Assembly (NCBI GenBank): GCA_900105895.1
Contig: FNSH01000001.1
Span: 248,001 to 312,000 of the forward strand
Direction of reading: 5' to 3'
Source of the DNA: Atopobium minutum
GTDB taxonomy: Bacteria; Actinomycetota; Coriobacteriia; Coriobacteriales; Atopobiaceae
Length of the DNA stretch: 64,000 nucleotides
Part shown: in pieces, positions 50,098 through 59,261 of the stretch
Layout of the letters: every line of letters starts with the position of its first letter
How positions within the stretch are numbered: position 1 is the first letter of the stretch
The notes under the pieces: generated by a model
Databases searched by the model: none
What the model saw: the letters and a program-made list of their open reading frames with translations, nothing else
What the model was told of the DNA's origin: nothing
Translations under genes and position numbers: made by a program

Positions 50098-50133
50098 GAG
50101 CCGGCTAGGCTTGTGTCAATAAGCTATACAACT

Positions 50134-50171
50134 GCCGCTGGAAACCCATGCCTTCCAGCGGCCGCTTTTAT
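50134..50171 (+). terminator. Hairpin in the gltX leader (attenuator or terminator)
   Basis: Perfect 10-bp stem (GCCGCTGGAA with its complement, 9-base loop), then CGCTTTTA. It lies 27 bases before the gltX start and after a TATAAT. It may be the terminator of the YhgE operon or an attenuator of gltX; no T-box features are seen. Confidence 0.55.
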
Positions 50172-50188
50172 CATTAGAGGAGTTACGC

Positions 50189-51679
50189 ATGACCACATCC
50201 ACAGCGGTTCGGGTACGTTTTGCACCTTCGCCCACGGGCAAGCTGCACATTGGCGGCGCTCGCACAGCGATCTACAACTGGGCATTTGCACGCGCAAACG
50301 GCGGTACGTTCATCTTGCGCATTGATGATACTGACCCCACGCGTTCCACCGATGAGAACACCCAGATCATCTTGCGCGCCATGCGCTGGCTGGGCCTGGA
50401 CTGGGATGAGGGTCCCGAGGTAGGCGGCAACTATGGTCCCTACTGGCAAACCGAGCGCCTTGAGATATATCGTGCTGCGGCGCAACGTCTCGTAGATGAG
50501 GGCAAGGCATACTATTGCTTCTGCACTCCCGAGAAACTCGAGGCAGACCGCAAAGCTGCTCAAGAGCGTCACGATCCCTTCCAGGGCTATCAACGCACGT
50601 GTCGCCATCTTGATCCCGAGCAAGCGCGCGCACGCGTAGAAGCCGGCGAGCCCTATACCATTCGCATTAAAGTACCAGAAGATCGTGGTGACATCACCAT
50701 CCACGACGCCGTTCATGGTGATGTAGTCTTTAACGCCAAGGAATTGGACGATTTTATCCTCTTCCGTTCCGACGGTACTCCCACCTATAACTTTGCCACC
50801 GTTGTGGATGACGCAGACATGCGCATTACCCACGTTATCCGCGGCGATGACCACCTTTCTAACACACCTCGCCAGGTTATGGTATATGAGGCACTGGGCG
50901 CTCCCATTCCCTGCTTTGCTCATATCTCCATGATCTTGGGTGCAGACGGCAAGAAGCTGTCCAAGCGCCATGGCGCAACCAGCGTGGAGGAGTATCGTGA
51001 CGGCGGCTATGATGCCGATGCCTTTGTAAACTATTTGGCGCTGCTAGGCTGGGCTTTAGATGGACAGACTACCCTTATTCCTCGTGAGGTCCTTGCTCAG
51101 AAATTCTCTTTGGACCATGTATCCAAAAATCCTGCCACCTTTGATCAGACAAAGCTGGACTGGATTAACGGGGAATACCTTGCCGCAAAAACGGATGCAG
51201 CCTTTGCCGCAGACGTTCTTATCCCCCAACTGATAACTGCTGGTTTGGAAAAGGATAACGCGCTTGCTCACAACAGCGCTTGGTATGAGCTTTTGGCTTC
51301 CATCCTCAAGCCCCGCGTTAAGCTTGCTGGTGAGGTAGTGGACAAGGCTCGCTTCCTGTATGAGGGTACCAAGCTATCGTATGACGAGAAAAGCGTGGCT
51401 AAAAACCTCGCTAAAGAAGGCACACTTGGCTATTTGCAAGCCGCTTACCAAGCCTTAGCAGCCATCGAGCCACAAAACTGGACTGCCGCTCATTTGGATG
51501 AGGCCTTAGCGCCCCTTCCCGAGCAGCTTGAGGCAAACAAGCGTAAGTTTTACGCTGCTATCCGCGTAGCGGAATGCGGCAATCAGGTATCTCCTCCTAT
51601 GGGCGAGTCTTTACAGCTGCTGGGTAAAGAGCTGGTACTCACCCGCCTTGAGCAAGCCTACACCCTGGCGCAAGCATAA
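50189..51679 (+). CDS. gltX: Glutamyl-tRNA synthetase
   Basis: Class I synthetase charging tRNA-Glu. 496 residues, FAPSPTGKLHIGG start with the HIGH motif at residues 20-23 (HIGG) and the KMSKS equivalent KLSKRHG in the middle; the alpha-helical anticodon domain follows. GAGGAG precedes the ATG. If this organism lacks GlnRS, as most Gram-positives do, the enzyme would also misacylate tRNA-Gln for GatCAB; this cannot be seen here. Confidence 0.97.
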   Translation: MTTSTAVRVRFAPSPTGKLHIGGARTAIYNWAFARANGGTFILRIDDTDPTRSTDENTQIILRAMRWLGLDWDEGPEVGGNYGPYWQTERLEIYRAAAQRLVDEGKAYYCFCTPEKLEADRKAAQERHDPFQGYQRTCRHLDPEQARARVEAGEPYTIRIKVPEDRGDITIHDAVHGDVVFNAKELDDFILFRSDGTPTYNFATVVDDADMRITHVIRGDDHLSNTPRQVMVYEALGAPIPCFAHISMILGADGKKLSKRHGATSVEEYRDGGYDADAFVNYLALLGWALDGQTTLIPREVLAQKFSLDHVSKNPATFDQTKLDWINGEYLAAKTDAAFAADVLIPQLITAGLEKDNALAHNSAWYELLASILKPRVKLAGEVVDKARFLYEGTKLSYDEKSVAKNLAKEGTLGYLQAAYQALAAIEPQNWTAAHLDEALAPLPEQLEANKRKFYAAIRVAECGNQVSPPMGESLQLLGKELVLTRLEQAYTLAQA

Positions 51680-51752
51680 CAAGACAAGCGTAAGCAACAA
51701 ACGTACGCGTATAACGAGGATACACAACGGATAGTAAGGACATCCCAGCATC

Positions 51753-53327
51753 ATGATGACAACATCAGCATTTGAGATTCTTGGTCCTATTATGGTTGGC
51801 CCTTCCAGCTCTCATACAGCTGGCGCTGCACGCCTATCCTTAGTTGCTCGCTCGCTTGTTAATGCGCCTCTCAAAAGCGTGCGCTTTATTTTGCACAATT
51901 CCTTTTCCCATACCTACCGCGGTCACGGTTCCGATCGTGCTCTTGTAGCTGGCATCTTGGGACTTATGCCCGATGACACCCGCATGCGCAATTCCTTTGC
52001 CCTTGCAGAAGAAGCAAAGGTTGCCGTGGAATTTGTAGAGGCTGGGGATGATCCTGGCCTGCATCCCAATACGGTAGACATCTGCATGACCTGCACTGAT
52101 GGCAACACTCTAGAGGTGCGCGGCGAGTCTTTGGGCGGTGGGCGTGTACGCCTTAGTTCCATTAACGGTGTTGAGGTTGATCTGACCGGAGACTACCCCA
52201 CCCTGTTTGTGGGGCATTGGGATCGACCTGGTGTTTTGGCATCTCTTACCGGCTTTTTTGCGAGCAGCAAGGCCAATATCGCTACTATTCGCACCTATCG
52301 TACCTCTAAGGGCGGGCGTGCCTATACGATTATAGAGACAGACGAAGTATTGCCTGAGTCTGCTTTGGACAGTATCCGCAGCATGGATAATGTGGTAGAA
52401 ACCGCCCTCGTAAAAGTGCCTGGCACCAGTGAGGTTGCCCCTGATGCACAGCTCCATTATGGCTTTGATAATGGTGCTGAGCTCCTTGCTTTGTGCGAGA
52501 AGGCCGACAAGACCATCGGAGAGGTTATGGCTTTGCGTGAAGCAGAGCTAGATAATGCTGATCTGGCTTCTCAACAGCAGCGTATGGCGCATGTAGCGGA
52601 TGTTATGGAAGAAGAAACCACCAAACCTTTGGTAGAACCCCAACTTTCTTTGGGAGGCTTTCTCAATGGCCAAGCAAAGGCAGTTGCCAACCATACGGCA
52701 CGCTATGCTCCTACACTATTGGGCGAAACCCTAAGCAGTGCGGTAGCTCGTGCTATGGCGGTACTTGAGCGCTCTGCTGCTATGGGCGTTATTGTTGCCG
52801 CACCGACAGCGGGATCTGCAGGTGTGGTTCCCGGTGCTGTATTAGCAAGCGCCAAGGCTCAGGGAGCAAGTCAGCAAGACCTTCTTAATGCACTGTGGAA
52901 CTCCGCTGCTATTGGTGCCATTATTTCTCGCAATGCAACGGTTGCCGGTGCAGAAGGTGGTTGTCAGGCAGAAGTTGGTGCTGCAGCAGCTATGGCTGCG
53001 TCGGCGCTTGTGGAGTTGCACGACGGTACTCCCAAACAGGCCTTAGAGGCAGCTTCTATTGCTATTGCTAACTTACTGGGCTTAGTATGCGATCCGGTAC
53101 GCGGTTTGGTGGAATTCCCCTGCCAAGATCGCAATGCTATTGGTGTTTCTGATGCCTTTAGTGCAGCTCAGCTGGCACTTTCCAATGTGGGTTGCCCTGT
53201 TCCCTTTGACGAGGCTGTAAGCGTTATGTACTCCGTAGGCAAAGCAATTCCTACAACACTGAGAGAAACCGCTCTTGGCGGGCTTGCACAAGCTCCATCC
53301 TGTCTTGCCTGCAGTGGTTGCCACTAG
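51753..53327 (+). CDS. sdaA: L-serine dehydratase, single-chain (beta-alpha fusion)
   Basis: Iron-sulfur L-serine ammonia-lyase that turns serine into pyruvate and ammonia. 524 residues: beta domain (about 1-150) starting with GPIMVGPSSSHTAGA, an ACT-like segment (about 153-225), and the alpha domain from about 255 with APTAGSAGVVPGA. Cluster ligands of the family are visible: Cys404 (GGCQ), Cys446 (CDPV) and Cys457 (PCQDRN). The C-terminal tail has three further cysteines (SCLACSGCH). In Legionella the C-terminal Cys caps the cluster, so a similar tail role is likely. It lies 73 bases after gltX. Confidence 0.93.
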   Translation: MMTTSAFEILGPIMVGPSSSHTAGAARLSLVARSLVNAPLKSVRFILHNSFSHTYRGHGSDRALVAGILGLMPDDTRMRNSFALAEEAKVAVEFVEAGDDPGLHPNTVDICMTCTDGNTLEVRGESLGGGRVRLSSINGVEVDLTGDYPTLFVGHWDRPGVLASLTGFFASSKANIATIRTYRTSKGGRAYTIIETDEVLPESALDSIRSMDNVVETALVKVPGTSEVAPDAQLHYGFDNGAELLALCEKADKTIGEVMALREAELDNADLASQQQRMAHVADVMEEETTKPLVEPQLSLGGFLNGQAKAVANHTARYAPTLLGETLSSAVARAMAVLERSAAMGVIVAAPTAGSAGVVPGAVLASAKAQGASQQDLLNALWNSAAIGAIISRNATVAGAEGGCQAEVGAAAAMAASALVELHDGTPKQALEAASIAIANLLGLVCDPVRGLVEFPCQDRNAIGVSDAFSAAQLALSNVGCPVPFDEAVSVMYSVGKAIPTTLRETALGGLAQAPSCLACSGCH

Positions 53328-53385
53328 GCTTTAAGACTTAAGCTCTTTGGGGGCTTGTTTTAAGCTTTTAAAGCTACGTGCTGGT

Positions 53386-54678
53386 TTAAGACTTTTTAGA
53401 TTGCTGTTTGTCCTGCTTGTCCTGAGACTCACTCTTGGCGGAAGAGAATAATCCCTTATGTGCCTTTGCAGCCAGCCTTGCTGCCCGCGCACCACTCATA
53501 CCAACACCGCCATAGCTGCGCTTATTGCCAGACTCTGTACCTGAGTACTTACCCATCATACGATCCCAACGATGGCGAATAGATACGGGATTACTGGAGC
53601 GCAAGCCCAACAAGGGAGCGGCCAAAATGGTAGGTGCAAAGAAGGTAACGATACGCCAAACCAGATATCCAGCTGTTGCGGATGCACCAAATAACGGACC
53701 ATAAAACAGCGCAAAACCAGACTCTACGCCACCAGTTCCACCCGGCAAGGGTACCGCAGTGGCAACCATTTGTACCATGGAACCCGCCGCAAGACAGGCC
53801 CAAAAATCTGCTGACTGGCCAAAAGCATTCAAAACAAACCATGGAATGGTATAAAACGCAGCTAACTGCAGCATGGTAACAAGCAAAGTCAACGCCATGC
53901 TGGGGATATGAACAGCAGCACGCCTAAAGGCATCTGCAAACTCATCCACCTGACGGTTGATAAGATCATCAAGCCGTGAGCTATCCTTAACCAAATTGCG
54001 CTTACGAATCCAACGCAAAAAGCCATTGCCAAAACGCTTGACAAAGCCCGGGCACAGACACACCACAAACAAGACAATCAGCTCTATCGCATGCATACCA
54101 AAGACAAACAGATTGAGAATGACAATGTCACCGTAGGTATGCAAAAAGAACTCAAATTTACCCAACAGTGCTAACGCTGCAAACAGTACCACGCCAAACT
54201 GGAACATAATAAAGCGCGTAAATTGCGTAGCCGATGCTTCTCCTGCATCCAATCCCGTACGGGTAAGACGTACAATCTGAGAAGGAACGGCACCTGCCAT
54301 CATAGGCGTAAGGTTGCCAAAGAAAATACCCGATGCCTCGACGCTCATCAGATCACGGATGCCAACGGGTGAGTTAGGATCAAGCCACACTGCAATGGCA
54401 TACGCAATAACACCAAACACAAAGTAGAGTACAAAGCAGACAACAGCACCAAAAATCCAAGCACGATTTGCATGTGCAAGCGCATCAACAAAAGTTGCCA
54501 TCTGCCCCGTAACAATAAGAAAAACTATGTAAGCAGCCACAACCACAGCAAGAAACTGAGCGCCTTTTCGTGCGCTAGAAGTCTCTTCATCCTTAGACGT
54601 AACGCGCGTCTTTGGCTTTGAGCCAACCTGTGTGGTGGGCTTCTGAGATTCAGAAGTATGAGTAAGCTTGTTGGACAT
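53386..54678 (-). CDS. YbhN/AglD-type flippase-like membrane protein
   Basis: 430 residues with a charged N-terminal tail, about eight membrane helices, and the family stretch PLPGGTGGVESGF near residue 335. This is the transmembrane domain also found in MprF (lysyl-phosphatidylglycerol flippase), here without the synthetase domain. The C-terminus is basic and rich in Lys, Ser and Gln. Substrate unknown. I chose ATG at 54678 (GGAGATCC upstream); the frame to 54738 lacks a site. Confidence 0.85.
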   Translation of the reverse strand: MSNKLTHTSESQKPTTQVGSKPKTRVTSKDEETSSARKGAQFLAVVVAAYIVFLIVTGQMATFVDALAHANRAWIFGAVVCFVLYFVFGVIAYAIAVWLDPNSPVGIRDLMSVEASGIFFGNLTPMMAGAVPSQIVRLTRTGLDAGEASATQFTRFIMFQFGVVLFAALALLGKFEFFLHTYGDIVILNLFVFGMHAIELIVLFVVCLCPGFVKRFGNGFLRWIRKRNLVKDSSRLDDLINRQVDEFADAFRRAAVHIPSMALTLLVTMLQLAAFYTIPWFVLNAFGQSADFWACLAAGSMVQMVATAVPLPGGTGGVESGFALFYGPLFGASATAGYLVWRIVTFFAPTILAAPLLGLRSSNPVSIRHRWDRMMGKYSGTESGNKRSYGGVGMSGARAARLAAKAHKGLFSSAKSESQDKQDKQQSKKS

Positions 54679-54833
54679 GGATCTCCGGTTGATAGAACGG
54701 TACGCTTCGTTTAAGTTGTATTTAAAATGCAGTCGCACTTTCTGTTTCGTATTAACCGCTGATGTTTGAACGTTGTATAAAGCACTATAGCATAGTTATT
54801 ACTGTCATTTTACTAGTACAGAGCCTGTATATA

Positions 54834-54862
54834 AAAAGAGAAGCCGTAACGACTTCTCTTTT
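54834..54862 (-). terminator. Terminator after the B-repeat LPXTG gene
   Basis: Perfect 10-bp stem (AAAAGAGAAG with its complement at 54853-54862, 9-base loop), followed on minus by TTTTTATA. It lies 38 bases after the stop of the surface-protein gene. Confidence 0.85.
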
Positions 54863-54900
54863 ACCGTACCTTGTTGTGCTGTAAGAGCTTGTCCTTTTGC

Positions 54901-57225
54901 TTAGCTCTCTAAGGAGTTCTCCCTGCTTTTAAAAAAGAAAAGTCCCAAGCACAGTGCTGACAAAACACCGACGGTCAGATAAAGCTCAGAATGGGTCGTA
55001 TCTCCCGTTTTGGGCAAGGCAGCCGCTACGGTCTGCTTGGCTGTGCTTACAGACTGAGTTGCTACCATCTTTTTAGAACCGTCGTTTGTATTACTTGAAG
55101 GCTTAGTTGTTGCCGTCTTTTTAGAACCATTGTTTGTGTTATCTGCAGGCTTAGTTGCCCTATAGATATGTATGGTGTCACCGTTTTCTGATGTATAGGT
55201 TGTAACAAATTCATACCCTGCAAATGTTTCTGGCTCTAGGGTTCCATACTCCATATCTTTGAGCGTGGTCTTATCCTCGGTAATCCAGAAGGTTTTTACC
55301 CGATAGATATATATGAAATCCAAACGATTCGTAGCTGTTGCAAGCGTTAAGGTAAGATTTTTACTTGCATAATCCACGGTATAATCAGGAATATTTTTGA
55401 GATAGGTAAGCAACACGGAATACAGATCTGCAGATCCAGTTTCTGTTTCTGCAAGGATCTTTCCCTTGCTGTCAAGATACCTTACCGTCCAGCTTGTCTG
55501 TGCTCGATTGGTCCATTTTGCATAGACAGTAGTGTCTTCATCTACCGCTTCATCTATATCAAAGGGAATGGTAAAGTCGGGATCTTTATACCACCCAGCA
55601 AACCAATAGCCATCCTTTGATGGAATGTTAGGAAGATCCTTATGTACAGTAGAATGCATGGGGATAACAATAGTGTCTGGAAGCTGAGATGTAGCCCCGT
55701 TACCCTCAACTGTTACCGTAACATTTGGCTCTACCCACTTGGCATACACAAACTTGTCTTGTGCTTCCATGGTAGTTGCCTGTGCGTTAAGCTCCGTACC
55801 TTCTTGAAAATCAGCCGTGGTGTACCAGCCGCCAAAAACATAGCTGCTGGGCACAGAGGCAGGTTTGATTGGATGATCAAGACTGTCTTTGGCATACGTT
55901 AAGGGTGCCTCATACAACAAGGTAACAGGCTCATTATCGGTATTAACAAAATGTAATTGATAGGACTTTTTTGCAATATAAACATGGAGGTAGCTTATGC
56001 CATCATCGTCATAATCATTAATGGGTTTACCGTCTTTAAGCACATCTACATGTTCATAAGCCGTATATTTATTTAACTCAGGATTAGAAGCGCTTACATC
56101 AGTAGTAAAATCATCGGCACTGTTTGCCCAATAATAAAATGAGGCATAGTTACCAGTGGATTCACTAAAATATAGATAATAATTTTTGTAATCGGATGTA
56201 TTAACTCCCTTGGTAATACTTTTTCCATTTGTCCAACTGCCATCGGGATTTTGGTAATGTTTAATACCATAGACCTTATATTGTGCAGTAGTTGTGGCGA
56301 GCTCACGTGCATGAAACTCTATATGATACGAATCAATCATAGAATCAGGATCAGCACTATTAAAACTTTTTATGCTAACGTCCCTGTGTGCGTCTTTTGC
56401 TGCTGTCCATCTGTAAGTAGTATCAAGTGAGACTATGCCATCAGCGGTATGATCATAGATTGCCTGGAATGTTTCTCTATGATCTTCTGTTCCATCCGTA
56501 AGGTTGTAATACACCAACGTAAGCGTCATTACTGGTCGATCATAGTACACATTAACAACGGTTGTACCATCTGGATTTACAAGCTTATTCGCATTAGCTG
56601 CTTCTGTTTTACTTTGGTTATACTTGTGGTAGGTATCCTCATATTTTGAGCTATCAGAAACTACATCGGTATTGATGTCTTGTGTTTTTGTCTCAGTTGC
56701 AAGCAGGGAATACGTTTTCTCTGCATCGGTATATGACAGCTCATCACCTACATTCTGATACCAGTAATTTACAACATAGGATGCCTGTATAGGAGTGTCA
56801 TATTGTGCATATACCGTCATATCCTTAGCAGGTTGTGCACCTGGAGTCCAGGTTTGCCATACACCAGAATCATCTTTATAGGTCCAATGACTAAAGATTT
56901 TACCTGGAATCTTTGGCGCGGCAGGCATGGATTACTGCTCTTGATACCTATAGGCTTCATGAAAGTCTTGCTTAGCATCGCCCGTCTTAAAATACGTGGT
57001 ATAGGACTTGCGTGCATAATATACACTCACAGTTAGAGCGCCACTTTGTCCAATTTCTACCTGTTCTGGAACAAGTGCTTGAAAGCCATCATAAGAACGA
57101 TTGGCAACCGCGTTTGTTTTTTCTCCAACCGTCCCTGTTAGGGTTTCATACTCTGCCAAGGACTCATCGTCATAACTACCGTCTATACTCTGCCGTATAT
57201 AACTATATGTGATAAACATTATCAC
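54901..57225 (-). pseudogene. InlB B-repeat/MucBP LPXTG surface protein, broken
   Basis: Two frames in the same register (56932-57225 and 54901-56928) are split by one in-frame TAA at 56932-56934. The protein sequence on both sides continues the same Listeria-type repeat (AYRYQEQ, stop, S, MPAAPKIPGK). The sequence holds MucBP-like repeats (VVNVYYDRP type), two InlB B-repeats (FAGWY, VYAKW), and a Thr/Asn/Ser-rich stalk with a 48-bp repeat (55068-55163). It ends in LPKTGD, a helix and KSRENSLES. The N-terminus starts MIMFITYSYIR without a signal peptide, directly after a poly-G tract, so the 5' end seems missing as well. Probably a decayed gene or silent cassette; reinitiation at the ATG at 56928 would give a cytosolic fragment. 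Confidence 0.85.
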
Positions 57226-57229
57226 CTTA

Positions 57230-57241
57230 CCCCCCCTCCCC
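57230..57241 (-). repeat. Poly-G tract (G4AG7) before the broken surface gene
   Basis: On the coding strand GGGGAGGGGGGG, then TAAG and a GTG that opens the fragment's frame. The four-base spacing between the G run and the start codon is the same as at the NlpC/P60 gene. Confidence 0.85.
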
Positions 57242-57304
57242 GAAAAAGGGCGGGTCCACCGTAAAAGTATATTTGAAATATTGTTATGTTTTAGCAGGTC
57301 TGGG

Positions 57305-57333
57305 TAAAGAAAAAGGGCTGGATAACCAGCCCT
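57305..57333 (-). terminator. Terminator of the tRNA pair
   Basis: Stem AGGGCTGG, TTAT loop, CCAGCCCT, then TTTTTCTTTA on the minus strand, 10 bases after the tRNA-Glu CCA. Confidence 0.92.
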
Positions 57334-57342
57334 GCAAATGCT

Positions 57343-57419
57343 TGGTAGCCCGTACCGGATTCGAACCGGTGATCTCCGCCTTGAGAGGGCGGCGTCCTGA
57401 ACCGCTAGACGAACGGGCC
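57343..57419 (-). tRNA. tRNA-Glu (anticodon CTC)
   Basis: Cloverleaf with acceptor GGCCCGT/ACGGGCT, anticodon stem CCGCC/GGCGG around loop CTCTCAA, and T arm CCGGTTCGAATCCGG. The 3' CCA is encoded in the gene. Second gene of a two-tRNA unit. Confidence 0.95.
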
Positions 57420-57439
57420 AAACTGTGAGGTAGGACTCT

Positions 57440-57513
57440 TGGCTGGGACGGAGGGAGTCGAACCCCCACTGACGGAACCAGAATCCGTTGTCCTACCATT
57501 AGACGACGTCCCA
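57440..57513 (-). tRNA. tRNA-Gln (anticodon CTG)
   Basis: Acceptor TGGGACG/CGTCCCA, anticodon stem ACGGA/TCCGT around loop TTCTGGT, T arm with GGTTCGACTCC, discriminator G and encoded CCA. It lies 20 bases upstream of tRNA-Glu in the same transcript. Confidence 0.95.
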
Positions 57514-57548
57514 AGGGATACGTCCTACGCGCCTTGACGCGAGAACAT

Positions 57549-57577
57549 ACTTTACGGGATATACACCATTTGTGCAA
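57549..57577 (-). promoter_or_regulatory. Promoter candidate for the tRNA pair
   Basis: On the minus strand TTGCAC, 17 bases, TAAAGT, about 36 bases upstream of tRNA-Gln. Spacing is ideal; the -10 matches four of six positions. Confidence 0.55.
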
Positions 57578-57679
57578 GTCCTAATTTGAAAAAAATAGGC
57601 ATGTTTTGGAAAAATTATTAAGACCGCAGGTCACATTCCATGACAAGTTTCATGCCAAGCGATAAAGCCAACTTCTTGA

Positions 57680-57701
57680 ATACCTGTCTCATACCTGTCT
57701 C
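57680..57701. repeat. Tandem 11-bp duplication
   Basis: ATACCTGTCTC occurs twice in a row in the spacer downstream of cca. No function is proposed. Confidence 0.55.
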
Positions 57702-57721
57702 AATGCCATTTTAAGCATCTG

Positions 57722-59119
57722 TTATACCGAAGTTGTTCCCTGTATCCAAGCTAATTGGGCTTCTCGCGAGTTGTCTAGGCGGCCATGTACCACCTCACGC
57801 AACACACTTTCCAACATAGTGCCAATCCATGGCCCGGGACGGCCTCCTAACAGCTTTACAACATCGGTGCCGTTAACCGCTAAATCCTTTACGCGATACG
57901 GTGCGTGCTGTCCCACCAGCTCCCGCAATACGCGCTCGATTTTATCGATTTCCAACGCATACGAGCGATAAGGAGCCGCCTTGCCCATGGCATCCGCACG
58001 CTTAAGCGTAAGCAGCTCAAACGCCAGTGGAACAGCTTGACCAGGACAACGACTGTCCAAATCACTCATCATACGCAACACAGAATGACGCGTAGCCTTA
58101 ACGGGCCTATCGTGGAATCGCACAAGGTTTACGCACGGTACAATCAAGCTGGTGGGAAGCGCAAACATACGCAACAATGACTCGGCTATTTGAGCACCAG
58201 CAGAAGGATGGCCAAAGAAGTGCCCCTGGCCCTTCTCGTCCATGGTAAACGTATGTGGCTTGCCAATATCATGCAACAAGGATGCCCAACGCAGCCGTTT
58301 AGAAGCAATGCCACCTGCAAAGCATTCCATGGCAGCAACTACCTGTATGGTGTGCTCATAGACGTCATAACAATGAAATGGGCTATTTTGCTCAAACCCC
58401 ACCATAGGGGCAAGCGTTGGCACAGCTTCCAACAGCACGCTGCGCTGAGTACGCAAAGCCCATGCAAGATGCCCAGTGGCGATAATACCGTCAAGCTCAT
58501 GACCAATTCGCTCGCGCGCAATATGAGCAAGCTCAGGTGCACATGCTTGCAGTGCACCTTGTGTAGCGGGTTCTACCTCAAAGCCCAAGCGCGCGGCAAA
58601 ACGCACGGCACGCAACACGCGCAAAGCATCCTCGGTAAAACGGCGCCGTGGATTACCTACAGCACGAATACAACCAGCTTCGAGGTCCTTCTTGCCAGCA
58701 TAGGGGTCAAGAAGCCCGCGTTGCGGATGGTAGGCCATGGCGTTAATAGTAAGGTCTCTGCGGGCAAGATCATCGAGGATAGAATCTACAAACTGAACGC
58801 TATCGGGGTGACGTAAATCAGAATAGCCAGACTCTACGCGATAAGTAGTTACTTCTATGGGGTGGCCCTGCACCACAGCTGTTACCGTACCATGCTGAAC
58901 ACCCGTGCAATGCACCTCTATATGTGCTGCTTTAAGCAGGCGCACAGACTCTTGCCACGGCGCATTAGTGCAGGCATCTACATCATGTGAGGGCATTCCC
59001 AAAAGAGCATCGCGTACCCAGCCACCAACCACCCAAGCCTCATAACCGCCCTGTTCCAAGACGGACAGCACACGCCAAGCATAGGCGGGCACATCAGTTG
59101 GCAAAATGTGGTGGCTCAT
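57722..59119 (-). CDS. cca: CCA tRNA nucleotidyltransferase
   Basis: Class II nucleotidyltransferase that builds or repairs the tRNA 3' CCA end. 465 residues: head domain with VVGGWVRDALLG (about 30-41) and the metal site HDVDACT, then RRDLTINAMAY and RFTEDALRVLRAVRFAARLGF-type motifs. A C-terminal HD domain has LLHDIGKP. The HD domain is common in actinobacterial members; a pure poly(A) polymerase is less likely. The two tRNA genes next to it already encode CCA, so repair is the likely role for them. Confidence 0.92.
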   Translation of the reverse strand: MSHHILPTDVPAYAWRVLSVLEQGGYEAWVVGGWVRDALLGMPSHDVDACTNAPWQESVRLLKAAHIEVHCTGVQHGTVTAVVQGHPIEVTTYRVESGYSDLRHPDSVQFVDSILDDLARRDLTINAMAYHPQRGLLDPYAGKKDLEAGCIRAVGNPRRRFTEDALRVLRAVRFAARLGFEVEPATQGALQACAPELAHIARERIGHELDGIIATGHLAWALRTQRSVLLEAVPTLAPMVGFEQNSPFHCYDVYEHTIQVVAAMECFAGGIASKRLRWASLLHDIGKPHTFTMDEKGQGHFFGHPSAGAQIAESLLRMFALPTSLIVPCVNLVRFHDRPVKATRHSVLRMMSDLDSRCPGQAVPLAFELLTLKRADAMGKAAPYRSYALEIDKIERVLRELVGQHAPYRVKDLAVNGTDVVKLLGGRPGPWIGTMLESVLREVVHGRLDNSREAQLAWIQGTTSV

Positions 59120-59261
59120 ACCCGCACCCTTAGCTCAAACAACAAACGAAGATAGTATGTACATAGTATACCGCGTATAACAAATGCGTGGTAACGGGCA
59201 TAGAACGCATCAAGTACATGCTATTCTTCATATGGTACAACACGTTTGCAGGGAGGTTATT

